Shown here: positions 56,006 to 64,000 of the stretch, piece by piece
Layout of the letters: every line of letters begins with the position of its first letter
How positions within the stretch are numbered: the first letter of the stretch is position 1
Assembly: GCF_011745365.1 (NCBI RefSeq)
Contig: NW_024468911.1
Coordinates: 4,520,759-4,584,758, forward strand
From: Cryphonectria parasitica EP155
Lineage: Eukaryota; Ascomycota; Sordariomycetes; Diaporthales; Cryphonectriaceae
Length of the DNA: 64,000 nt
Reading direction: 5' to 3'
Program-made: the position numbers and the translations under genes
Notes under the pieces: generated by a model
Databases searched by the model: none
Seen by the model: the letters and a program-made list of their open reading frames with translations, nothing else
What the model was told of the DNA's origin: nothing

Positions 56006-57342
56006 ATGACACTGACAAGGCCCCCTACCGAGGTGGCCATCATTGGAGGAGGCCTGGCCGTAAGTACTGCGGCGCCCACTGTGCTCAACCGCGTGGCGCT
56101 GACACTGCTTAACAGGGCTTGACTCTTGCGCTCGCGCTGCATCGGCTCAAGATATCGTCCACAGTCTATGAAGCACGCTCTGAGGATCACAATCCGGGCG
56201 GAGGGCTCATGCTCTCGCCAAATGCTTTGCGCGCCCTCGACAGTATTGGAGTGTATGAGCGTCTACGCGACAAGGCGCTGGAGTTTGACAAGCTTTACTT
56301 CAAGAACGACAGGGATGAGACGACAGACATCTACTATTTTGGCTCCAAGGCCATGTACGGCTATCAGGCTCTCCGTATTATGCGTAAGGACCTTCTAGGC
56401 GAGCTATTGGCCATATTGCGGGAACGCAGTATCCCAGTCCATTTCAACAGTGCGTTGGCCACTGTCAACTCTGACAGCCCTGACAACGACGTCGAGTTCA
56501 CCTTCACCAATGGCCAAACCGCTTCAGCCTCACTCTTGGTTGGCGCTGACGGCATTCACTCGACGGTGCGTTCAACCTTTTTGCCCGAGGTGAAGACCAA
56601 GTATGCAGGCATCCTGGGCATCAACTGCGTTGTACAGCGGTCACAGCTCCGTATACCCGACGATTACGGCTTGCCCGCAATCGCCATGGGCAAGCCAGGA
56701 GGGTTTCTGCTTGTCCCACAGAAGCCCGATGGCTCTGAGCTCTATGTCGGGGCGCAGCGGATGTTTACAGAGCTTGATGATGCTGGCTGGAATGATCTAC
56801 GCAAAGATAAACAGAAGCTCTATAAAATGATCCATGAAAATCAGGCTGATTGGCCGGATATTGTACAATCAGCGCTTGAGGCCATGCCTGTAGATAGGAT
56901 GGGGTTTTGGGCCTTTTACAGCCTTCCGCCGTTGTCGTCTTGGCTCTCTGAATCAAAAAACATCATTTTAGTCGGTGATGCAGCTCACGCTATACCACCT
57001 ACGGTCGGTCAGGGGGCTAACCAGGCCATAGAGGATGTTTATGCCCTAGCATTGCTTCTCTCAAAGCTGTCGCCTGAGGTTCCCCTGGACAACGGCGCTG
57101 CGCTATGGCAGTTCTATCGCCAGGAGCGCGTCCAAAAGATCCTTGACCTAACGCAGCAGATGAACGCAAAACGGCTGCCTGCTTCAGAAAAGGCCAAGCT
57201 GCCTCCGGGTGCTATCTGGACCGATTCGTCGTCGACACGCGGAGATGGGGGCGAGCTGCGTTGGTTGTACAACCCAGATCTGTCCGAAGAGGTTGAGAGG
57301 TGGGCACAGGAGCTCAAGCAAAAGGCTGCCTTGCAGGCTTAG
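56006..57342 (+). CDS. FAD-dependent monooxygenase (salicylate hydroxylase-like)
   Basis: Two exons, 56006-56059 and 56116-57342, encode 426 aa. Exon 1 carries the start of the dinucleotide-binding motif, AIIGGGLAGLTLALAL, split exactly after GGGLA, so the ATG at 56006 is certain. The GD/DG motif is LLVGADGIHSTVR. The second FAD motif is GDAAHAIPPTVGQGANQAIE. This is a class A flavoprotein aromatic hydroxylase: it uses FAD, NAD(P)H and O2 to hydroxylate or dearomatise phenolic substrates. There is no membrane segment. Length and motif order fit the salicylate hydroxylase-like subgroup found in many fungal clusters. Together with the EthD protein it hints that an aromatic intermediate may be part of the pathway, which is inference. 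Confidence 0.92.
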
Positions 57343-57841
57343 AATGGCACAGTGGGAAAGGCAGCAACGACAAAAATTACACAGCGATGTCAGGGAATAC
57401 AATTTGGCTATGCTTGCCAAGTGCTCACCATGCCGCCCAATGATACATAATATGTGAGAGACCAACTTTCATAACACGAATGCTACCTATTCTGGTATGT
57501 TGGCTGACTGTGCAGCGCAGTGTTACCCAACAATAATCAATGCATGACGAGAATGCCCTGAATGCGGCCGAAGTTGCATTTTGGCCCCCATCTGAAAGGA
57601 AGTCGAAAGTTAAGTCCCTTTTAGAGACAGTTAGAACCTGGAGGTGACGGGCCCAGGTGTTTGCATGGTGCCATTCTTCCTCGTCGTATTTCGTGCCGCC
57701 AATGATACCTCCAGGTCTCCAGACTGTGACATCTCGATAGCCCGTGGCAGCGTGCGTGATGCTGTTGTCTAGAACATAAAACGGAACCCCGCATTGTACT
57801 ACTCATCATATTCATCATCTTCTTCTTCTTCTCCCGATTCT
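57343..57841. other. Intergenic, promoter of the Zn2Cys6 gene
   Basis: 499 bp between two plus-strand genes; 3' UTR of the monooxygenase and promoter of the regulator. No clear TCGG...CCGA repeat is seen here. Confidence 0.55.
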
Positions 57842-59249
57842 ATGACAATGTTAACATTGGCTGGGAGCCGAGCCTCTAACTCGCCGACGAACGTGCCGCC
57901 CACAAGCATGCGAAAGAAACGAATTGCCTGCGACAATTGCCATTTCTCAAAGGTAAGCTATGACGAAAGCTTTTATGAAAGCATTACCACAATTTACAGT
58001 TGATTGACAGACGCACCAGGTCCGCTGCACGGGCGAAAGTTCAGGGTGCCAGCGCTGTGAGCGCGGCCGTAAGACATGCCACTACAGCGAGTCCAATATG
58101 GGCCGCAATCTCGCAGGTGGCGTGAGCAAGCAGCGCAAGCCCAGTCCTCACATGGCTCTGCGCGCATTCGCTACGACTGGTCTTCCGCAACAACGGCAGT
58201 CTCATGACTGGAGTTCAACCAGCCCATATGAGAGCATCAACAGCAGCGACCTTCAAAATGACCAGCAGCAGGCGCCACTGTCAGCCACGGCAGGAGATAA
58301 AGCAAGCTCAAATCATCCCGCAGATGACTTCATGAGTGTATGGGATGAGCCCAGTAGCCCCCAGCAACAAGAACAGCAGCAGCAGCAGCAGTTCAAATCA
58401 ATACTAGACAGCACTGGCAGCGAGCTAGATAGCCTGAGCTTCGACCCGCTCATCTCGACGTTTGATGACACTGAATTTTCCGACATTGACGACGACGGGC
58501 ACTTTGAAGTCGATGAGTATTCTCTTGATGTGGGCTTCCCTCGCTTTGTCGCACAATCATCGCGCCCTTCTGAGACAGTGTCTCAAGAACACACTCAACC
58601 TCAACAAAAGCAGCTCCAACTTCAAACAACACAGCTGTTCAACACGCCTTCATCATCAACATCACAGACGTATCAGGACTCGAGTTATGGACTCAGCCAG
58701 ACAGCTGGCACGCCAAGCTCACCAATAGATGGCATCCGGTACTGGACTACGCAGCTTGAGGAGCTCTTTCGCACATCACAAAAGCCCCCCGTCCCGCTTG
58801 ATGGGATGCTGCATCATAGCTCGCAGTTATTGCCACGCTCTATGAAGGCTCTGCGGTCTCTACATTCCGCAGATGTCTCGTCATCCGCCCCCAGTCTCCT
58901 ACTCATTCTCATGTGCCTCACCGAAATAGTCACCCTATTTGAGCAGTGCGTCCCGTCTATGCTAGCGGGCCGCTCCACCGCGGGCGCGAGCGATCTCTCT
59001 CTCCGACTCGGCGAGTTCCAGGTCGACCGCAAGGCTCAGCATGCTCTACAGATGCACGTTGTGAGCAAGGAGCTGTCGAGCATGTTGCAGGTGTCCAAGC
59101 TGATCAAGCAGACACTACGTCGGCCGGAATGGGGTAACATCTCCAAGCGTACCCATGACCTCTTACTAGAGGACCTACGGGTGCGGACAGTAACGTTGGT
59201 CTACCAGATGAAGCAGACAAGGGGTGCATCAAAGATATTGATATCATAG
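57842..59249 (+). CDS. Zn2Cys6 transcription factor, likely cluster regulator
   Basis: Two exons, 57842-57952 and 58020-59249, encode 446 aa. The 67-bp intron splits the zinc cluster, a frequent position in AflR-type regulators. The DNA-binding domain starts near residue 28: ACDNCHFSK then VRCTGESSGCQRCERGRKTC, spacing C-x2-C-x6-C-x6-C-x2-C-x6-C, followed by HYSESNMGR. The start ATG at 57842 is preferred over upstream non-ATG codons. The middle is Gln/Ser-rich with an acidic part (DDTEFSDIDDDGHFEVDEY) that may activate transcription. The C-terminal 130 residues are helical (SLLLILMCLTEIVTLFEQC, then ALQMHVVSKELSSMLQVSKL), like the C-terminal region of AflR-family regulators. Regulation of the neighbouring genes is inferred from position and from CGG-type repeats in their promoters. 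Confidence 0.88.
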
Positions 59250-60569
59250 CACGTGAGTTCGTGTCCTCGGGTGGTCAAAAGCGTACTTGTGACGGGCTCA
59301 TTTCAGCTTGTACATGTTGCATACAGCTATTACGGCCAGAGCCACCATCACCATCATGACAAGCATACCCTCGCTATCATCCCGCCATTATTCACCGGAT
59401 TGGAGCAATCCATGAGCGGAGTAATCCAAGCCCAGAATAGCCCATGAGTGGAACCTGGCCGGAGGGCTATAAGAGAAGAATGTCACGGTCCCGATTTGGG
59501 TAGCTGCTCACCCTCGGTATACTCGTCGATGGAGTGGATGGTTCATAGCGGTCTGCCTTTTCTCTGTCCGATCAGCTCCCTCGCCATGACAGACACCACC
59601 AGCTAGCAGAGCAGTCATTAGGGGAATGATCTAAGTAGTTGATATTCTCATTGCAAATGGGTGTTGATAGGGATGGGGAAAATGAGTTATATTTACCCTA
59701 ATCCTGTCTTCTGACAGGTTGTGAATTTCCTTCGGAGCCTTTAGACAGCCACTTAGAATATCTTGCTTTTCTTCTTTAGATTCAATCTCAATACTGTCTA
59801 TGCTAATGCTACGCGTGACCTTCCATCTGGTCTGCGACAACAGGAGAGGAAGAAAGGGCTACGGAGTCGTGAGCCTGCTGCAGCCAGCGAGTTGGCTGAC
59901 GTTACACCCACCTGGCTGCCAGTTGACCCACAGCTGGCAGCAACCGCAACCCAAACTAGTAACACTACCATCCATAAGGCCCAAGAGGGCAAAGGTCCCA
60001 TAATCTCAGTAAGCGGCTTTACACCACCTTTTCGCCAGCCACATATTACATTCCATAGCCCACTGCACCTTCGCATGAGTGGTGCGGCAAGCGGACATGA
60101 AGTTCGCTCTCGTATTCTAGACTGGGTGGAATTCTTGAATGAAACGTGACCCCAACCTGCAACAGACCAGTCTCATCGAAGGCTCATTGCAGCTTTGCCC
60201 GACCGAACACGACTCTATCGGGATCTCGGTCCGGAGCCGCCAAGGCATCATCCCTCTCAAGGTCAGACTCAGTCGGTTTTTTCCGGTAAGGGAATCCCGC
60301 CCGACGTGCTTGGTGAAATAGAGGCTGGACAGCTTGAGGCGAAAGAAACAACGAGTAGTTTCGGACCACGGTTATGACGCGGCGTTTGCCATCTGTCAGT
60401 TACCTCCTGGTTCCATAATAGACGTAAGACGTTCGAAGACTGAGGTATGGGACGGAAACGGCGCATGAGACAGGCGGCTTCTACCACCGAATTTACGTGC
60501 CATGTATCTACAAGTACTAAGTATTGATCTCTGAATACTGAACAAGTATTATTGAGTCCACATCTTCGA

Positions 60570-60598
<29 letters not shown>
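59250..60598. other. Convergent 3' region with a broken frame and a GA repeat
   Basis: About 1.35 kb between the convergent regulator and P450-2 genes. It contains the interrupted reading frame at 60075-60377 and, at its right edge, the TC/GA microsatellite at 60572-60600. Confidence 0.5.
60075..60377 (+). pseudogene. Short reading frame with one in-frame stop
   Basis: From the ATG at 60075 the frame reads MSGAASGHEVRSRILDWVEF, meets TGA at 60147-60149, then continues open in the same frame to 60377. The later part is protein-like: HRRLIAALPDRTRLYRDLGP, then VFSGKGIPPDVLGEIEAGQ. No intron of normal length removes the stop. The frame is also open upstream to 59763, without ATG. The family is not recognised, so this could be an inactivated gene fragment or chance. 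Confidence 0.3.

Positions 60599-60600
<2 letters not shown>
60572..60600. repeat. (TC)n microsatellite at the P450-2 stop codon
   Basis: About 14 dinucleotide units, read as GA on the coding strand of P450-2. Its first bases overlap the P450-2 stop codon TGA (60601-60599), so the 3' UTR starts inside the repeat. Confidence 0.92.
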
Positions 60601-60603
<3 letters not shown>

Positions 60604-62406
60604 ACGAATGAGAGCCCCTTGGCAAGACTTTCTCAGCAGGACTTCGCGCCAGAGGCTCACACTTCAGTAGGAGATGGGGAGAATGAATCCACAACTCATC
60701 ATCCCAGGGCCAGTTCATGCCCTCGTCGCCAGCGTTGCTGTCACCGCTCTCTCCCACTTTCTCCCCTTGCCCTGTTGTGGCCTCCAAGGCTATGTGCCAG
60801 TTTTCCAAAATCTCGACAACAACACTTCGTAAGATCAACTCCGCCAAATACTTGCCTAGGCAGGTCCGTGGGCCGAACCCAAAGCGCCAGTAGCGGTAAC
60901 GTAGATCACGCCCACTCTTCTGCCGTTCCAGCCAACGCTCTGGGCGAAATCTGTCTCGATCCGGCCCCCAGAAAGGGTCACGAATGTTGAGTGCATACGA
61001 GTCAATAACAAAGTTGGTCCCGGCGGGGATCTCGAAGCCGTCGAGAATGCGTGGGCTTGTGCATGACTGCGGAACGGAGAAGGCAGCAAGGGGCCGCAAG
61101 CGTGCCGCCTCCAAAATGCAGGCTCCGAGAAGAGTCGGCGTTGTTGTCCATGATGATAGGAGGTAAGTGTCCCGCGTCGCTTTGTCAGAGCAGTGCCCGC
61201 GCACCTCATCCCCGAGTGCTTTTTGCACATCGGGATGAGCTGCAAGAAAGACAAGTGTCCAAGATAGGCCACCCATAGTAACATCAATATTGGCAAATAG
61301 TATCTCATCGAGAGTTTGAAGAAGCTGCTCCCGCGTCATCTCGCCGTATTCGACAGCCCTGTACATAGCTATGACGGGAGCAGTGCTTGCTCCAGGACCT
61401 TTGAGAGCATGGGTGTGTGCGCGGTCATTCCACAGGGCCCAGCGGTCTTTGAAGTCGTGAAGAGCTCGGATCGCGGGCAGAGGAAGAAATCGCGAAAATG
61501 CAAACCGCGTGATCCCACCGCCAATGACACTCTTGAATAAATCTTCTCGCAGCGGGATCAAGTTTAGTAGCTCTCTCTCCAGGTCCTCGGTCAATGATCC
61601 ATAAACGACCTTTGCGACAAAACGGAATGGTAGAAGCTTGAGGTCTCGCACAGGGTGTAGGTTCCCTTGCTGACCAAAGACTTTATTTTCTTTTTGAAGT
61701 TGGCGCATAAACTTGCCAGTAAACTTTTGCACGTCTGTAGCATATTGGCGCATTGACGTATGGAGGAACGGTGCCTCCACGCCGGACCTGACGGTGCTCC
61801 ATGGCTGTCTACTGATCAGCCCGAGGCATGAGCCAAGCAGAAGATCCATGAGATAGCCGCTATCGTTTGCGTGGGCTTTTGTGTGGTTGTGTGAATCTCG
61901 GAATACCGCTTCGACGTGGGCAGGCTTGGTGAGGACTCTTGCGAGACGAGGAGGTCAGCACTTTGCTTGGTATTCACTTTGCACGGTGACAGACTCACAC
62001 TTCTCCCCTCATCCCAGACCATAAGCGATACAGGCCGCCATACTCGCATTCCCACTTGACGCTGTTTGCACGTCCCCGCAGAAACTTTTCAACATTCCCT
62101 TGACCGTTAGGGAAAATGTACGGGAGAGACGGCAGGCTCGTCGCATTCTCTATATGCTTAATAGGATAACACTGTAATAGGATGATCTGAGCAGAGCATA
62201 GCTGTTAGTTGAGCCGAAGATGCGCCAAGGGGTGAACATAAAGGATACGGTACATTAACCACACGGGATATCAGGGCCCCCAAACCTGCCCGTATGGATT
62301 GGATTTGTAATAAAACAATGGCGAAAAGTGTGGCTCCAGTGAGGATTGACGCGAGAGCCGCACTGTCAAAGGGCAGGACCAACAGATCATGATTTGAGAA
62401 ATTCAT
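60599..62406 (-). CDS. Cytochrome P450 monooxygenase 2
   Basis: Three exons, 62406-62254, 62186-61999 and 61937-60599, encode 559 aa. Introns are 67 bp and 61 bp, and both junctions are in frame: RVVN to IILLQCYP, and RGEV to LTKPAHVEAVFRDSHNHTKA. A membrane segment near residues 14-35 (LASILTGATLFAIVLLQIQS) anchors it to the ER. The I-helix motif is LFANIDVTMGGLSW, ExxR is EAAR in ILEAARLRP, and the heme loop is FGFGPRTCLGKYLAE with ligand Cys473. The protein is somewhat longer than usual because of a Gly/Ser/Asp-rich insertion before the last strand (TGQGEKVGESGDSNAGDEG). It shares a 427-bp divergent promoter with the NRPS gene, the strongest positional link to the core enzyme. An oxidation of the peptide product or its precursor is likely. 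Confidence 0.9.
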
Positions 62407-62559
62407 CGCATGAACTTGTACAAAGAAACGCTGTTACCATAACGGGAATTAGAGGCCACAAGCGAGGTACGTTGGGTTCTTTTTGAAACGGTGAAAAAGG
62501 CAAAGGGACTGGTCTTCATCTCCGAACTACTACTATCTACACTTTCATGCGGCCCCCAG

Positions 62560-62570
62560 TCGGCCACCGA
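62560..62570. promoter_or_regulatory. Candidate Zn2Cys6 site (TCG-N5-CGA)
   Basis: TCGGCCACCGA fits the AflR-type consensus TCGN5CGR exactly and is also an inverted CGG-N3-CCG. It lies 264 bp from the NRPS start and 154 bp from the P450-2 start. Confidence 0.5.
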
Positions 62571-62780
62571 ATCCTCGGCGGCTGGCTGTAAGATCGGCCG
62601 CTCGGTACCTACTTACATACTAAGTATGTAATTGCCTGGTGGAATGGAATACTCAGCAGGGACTTGGGCTACTTCACATCAGCGTCATTTCGTTGTATTC
62701 ACATCGCCCTGTTGGATGGGGGCAGAGAGGAATAAAAGAGTGTCTCAGTCCTGAGTGCTCCCTCTTGGTGTGTTGTTCAC

Positions 62781-62792
62781 ACCGAGCGGTGG
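62781..62792. promoter_or_regulatory. Everted CACCG/CGGTG repeat
   Basis: CACCGAGCGGTG, two CGGTG half sites pointing apart with a 2-nt spacer, 42 bp upstream of the NRPS start codon. The octamer CACCGAGC also occurs twice near 46628-46649. Confidence 0.4.
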
Positions 62793-62833
62793 CGAAAAGC
62801 GACAAGGAAATTACCAAGTCAACGCCAATAACC

Positions 62834-64000
62834 ATGGAGTCAAAGAGCTATTTTCATAGTGTCTCTACTGTTGTAAAGGCCATATCGACAGTTCTCGGGC
62901 TTGGAGTTGACGAGATTGATACTCTCGCAGGAGACAGCACTTTTGTCAAGCTCGGTGGTGACTCTGTGGCCGCGATTCTTGTTGCTGCAGAGTGTCGGAA
63001 GGGTGGCATCTCCATACCAGCGAACGTTTTTCTGCGAGAGTCAACCCTGAAAGACGCCATCGTCAAGGCTGAAAGTTCTGCCCAGTTTCTATACATGCAC
63101 CCAACTGCACTATCTATACCAACGCCGGCCCCTCTACTACCTTCTCGGTTCCTCGAACCTCTCACGACTGCTTCTTCTTCATCACTATCATCATCCTACA
63201 ACACAGCCATCACAACTATTGACTTGGAGGCTTCCAACACGCTCTCGTGTTACAACGGAGAAATAGTATCTGCAAGAGACCTCTTGGGTCGCATCAATGC
63301 AACCGAATGGACCGAGCCGCAGCTTCTTTTACTTCGGGAAACAGCTAATGATCAGAAGCGGAACATTCTGACCATACATAAGGCATACACCGGTGAATGG
63401 GATGCTCACCTCGTCTGCAACGTCTGGACAAGCACTATTCTCGCCGAGCCGATATTCCGGGACGTTATTATCGACCTAGACATTCCCCCACACCACCTCC
63501 TGCCTCGGAAAATAATCCAGGTCGAGACCGAGGAAGATTTCAAGAGAGAGCTCCAAAATGCAGTCCTCGTCAACGGTTCACTGTGTCATCTGACCGTTGT
63601 ACAATTAGCGTCGTCTTCCGTCGCGGTTGTCTGGCGCGTCCACCACTCTTTCATGGATGGGTTCTCCGCCCGCATTCTTCACGATAAAATCAGTCGCAAT
63701 CTGCTAGGAGGAGAACTTACAGCCAGTCCCGGTCCGTCCTTCAAGGATACGGTGCGTGCGCTGGGTAGATTACGAGACGAGAGGGGACAAGCCACGAGAC
63801 GGTTCTGGGACAACAAGCGAGAGCAGTTTTCATCTGCGGTTGGCAAGCTGTGCCTGAATCCGCAGCGGGTTCATGGCGGATTGGCATCACAGCGATGCAT
63901 CACGATTCAATTTCCTGAGGCGGACCTGGCAGCTGCTCGAGCACGAACAGGGTATACAACTACGGTATATTTTGCGGCAGCATGGGCCCTGACTCTCGGC
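62834..64000 (+). CDS. Non-ribosomal peptide synthetase, 5' part (T-C start), truncated by window end
   Basis: An open frame of 389 codons runs from the ATG at 62834 to the end of the window without a stop or intron. Residues about 5-75 are a thiolation (carrier) domain with the core LGGDS; Ser44 is the expected phosphopantetheine site. A Ser/Thr/Pro-rich linker (about 96-130) follows. A condensation domain then contains the active-site motif HHSFMDG (His270, His271, Asp275) and a later TVYFAAAWALTLG strand. The first module therefore starts T-C with no adenylation domain before it. Initiating T-C architecture is known from lipopeptide synthetases such as emericellamide EasA and echinocandin EcdA, where a separate acyl-AMP ligase system loads the first carrier. 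In-trans loading here is inference. The remaining domains lie beyond 64 kb. Candidate regulator sites lie just upstream. Confidence 0.92.
   Translation, partial: MESKSYFHSVSTVVKAISTVLGLGVDEIDTLAGDSTFVKLGGDSVAAILVAAECRKGGISIPANVFLRESTLKDAIVKAESSAQFLYMHPTALSIPTPAPLLPSRFLEPLTTASSSSLSSSYNTAITTIDLEASNTLSCYNGEIVSARDLLGRINATEWTEPQLLLLRETANDQKRNILTIHKAYTGEWDAHLVCNVWTSTILAEPIFRDVIIDLDIPPHHLLPRKIIQVETEEDFKRELQNAVLVNGSLCHLTVVQLASSSVAVVWRVHHSFMDGFSARILHDKISRNLLGGELTASPGPSFKDTVRALGRLRDERGQATRRFWDNKREQFSSAVGKLCLNPQRVHGGLASQRCITIQFPEADLAAARARTGYTTTVYFAAAWALTLG

Larger units (their letters stand above)
62407..62833. promoter_or_regulatory. Shared promoter, P450-2 / NRPS
   Basis: Divergent promoter of 427 bp. 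It carries the inverted repeat at 62560-62570, several further TCGG sequences (near 62574 and 62595) and an everted repeat at 62781-62792. Confidence 0.6.

Overview
The window is nuclear DNA of a filamentous ascomycete (Pezizomycotina, most likely Sordariomycetes). The evidence is short introns (about 50-170 nt, GT...AG) in nearly every gene, eukaryotic housekeeping proteins (EF2, 40S eS17, mitochondrial MRP51, Rtr1, MTHFR) and typical fungal families (Zn2Cys6 regulator, Pth11/rhodopsin-type membrane protein, EthD protein, NRPS). No rRNA, convincing tRNA, CRISPR array or intact transposon was found. All exon structures were read by eye from splice signals and frame continuity; none is backed by transcript data.

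Left part (1-14.4 kb) is gene-poor. It holds a metallo-beta-lactamase-fold hydrolase (1985-3155), an unidentified two-exon gene (5978-7509, minus) and about 7 kb without a recognisable gene but rich in homopolymer runs.

Middle part (14.4-38 kb) is a housekeeping block: BBC1-like SH3 adaptor (minus), RTR1 CTD phosphatase (plus), ribosomal protein eS17 (minus), mitoribosomal MRP51 (minus), elongation factor 2 (plus), a small Ser/Thr-rich single-pass membrane protein (plus, tentative), an RBM26/27-type CCCH-RRM protein (plus) and methylenetetrahydrofolate reductase (minus).

Right part (38-64 kb) is accessory. A DHA1-type MFS exporter (38.4-40.1 kb) and a 76-residue secreted protein with eight cysteines (41.66-41.99 kb) precede a likely secondary-metabolite gene cluster starting near 43.76 kb and leaving the window at 64 kb: DHA2 MFS pump (minus), two SAM methyltransferases (plus), cytochrome P450 (minus), EthD-domain protein (plus), Pth11/rhodopsin-like membrane protein (minus), FAD monooxygenase (plus), Zn2Cys6 regulator (plus), second P450 (minus) and the 5' end of an NRPS (plus) that opens with a carrier domain followed by a condensation domain. 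Three gene pairs are divergent and share promoters. Inverted TCGG...CCGA motifs lie in three of the cluster promoter regions, which suggests control by the resident Zn2Cys6 protein. A plausible working model is NRPS assembly with an initiating acyl or aminoacyl group loaded in trans onto the N-terminal carrier, then oxidation (two P450s, FAD enzyme), methylation (two methyltransferases) and export (MFS). The product is not predictable from this window.

A further window-wide trait is a large excess of pure G or C runs of 11-16 nt, all in noncoding DNA, including one inside an intron of the eS17 gene.
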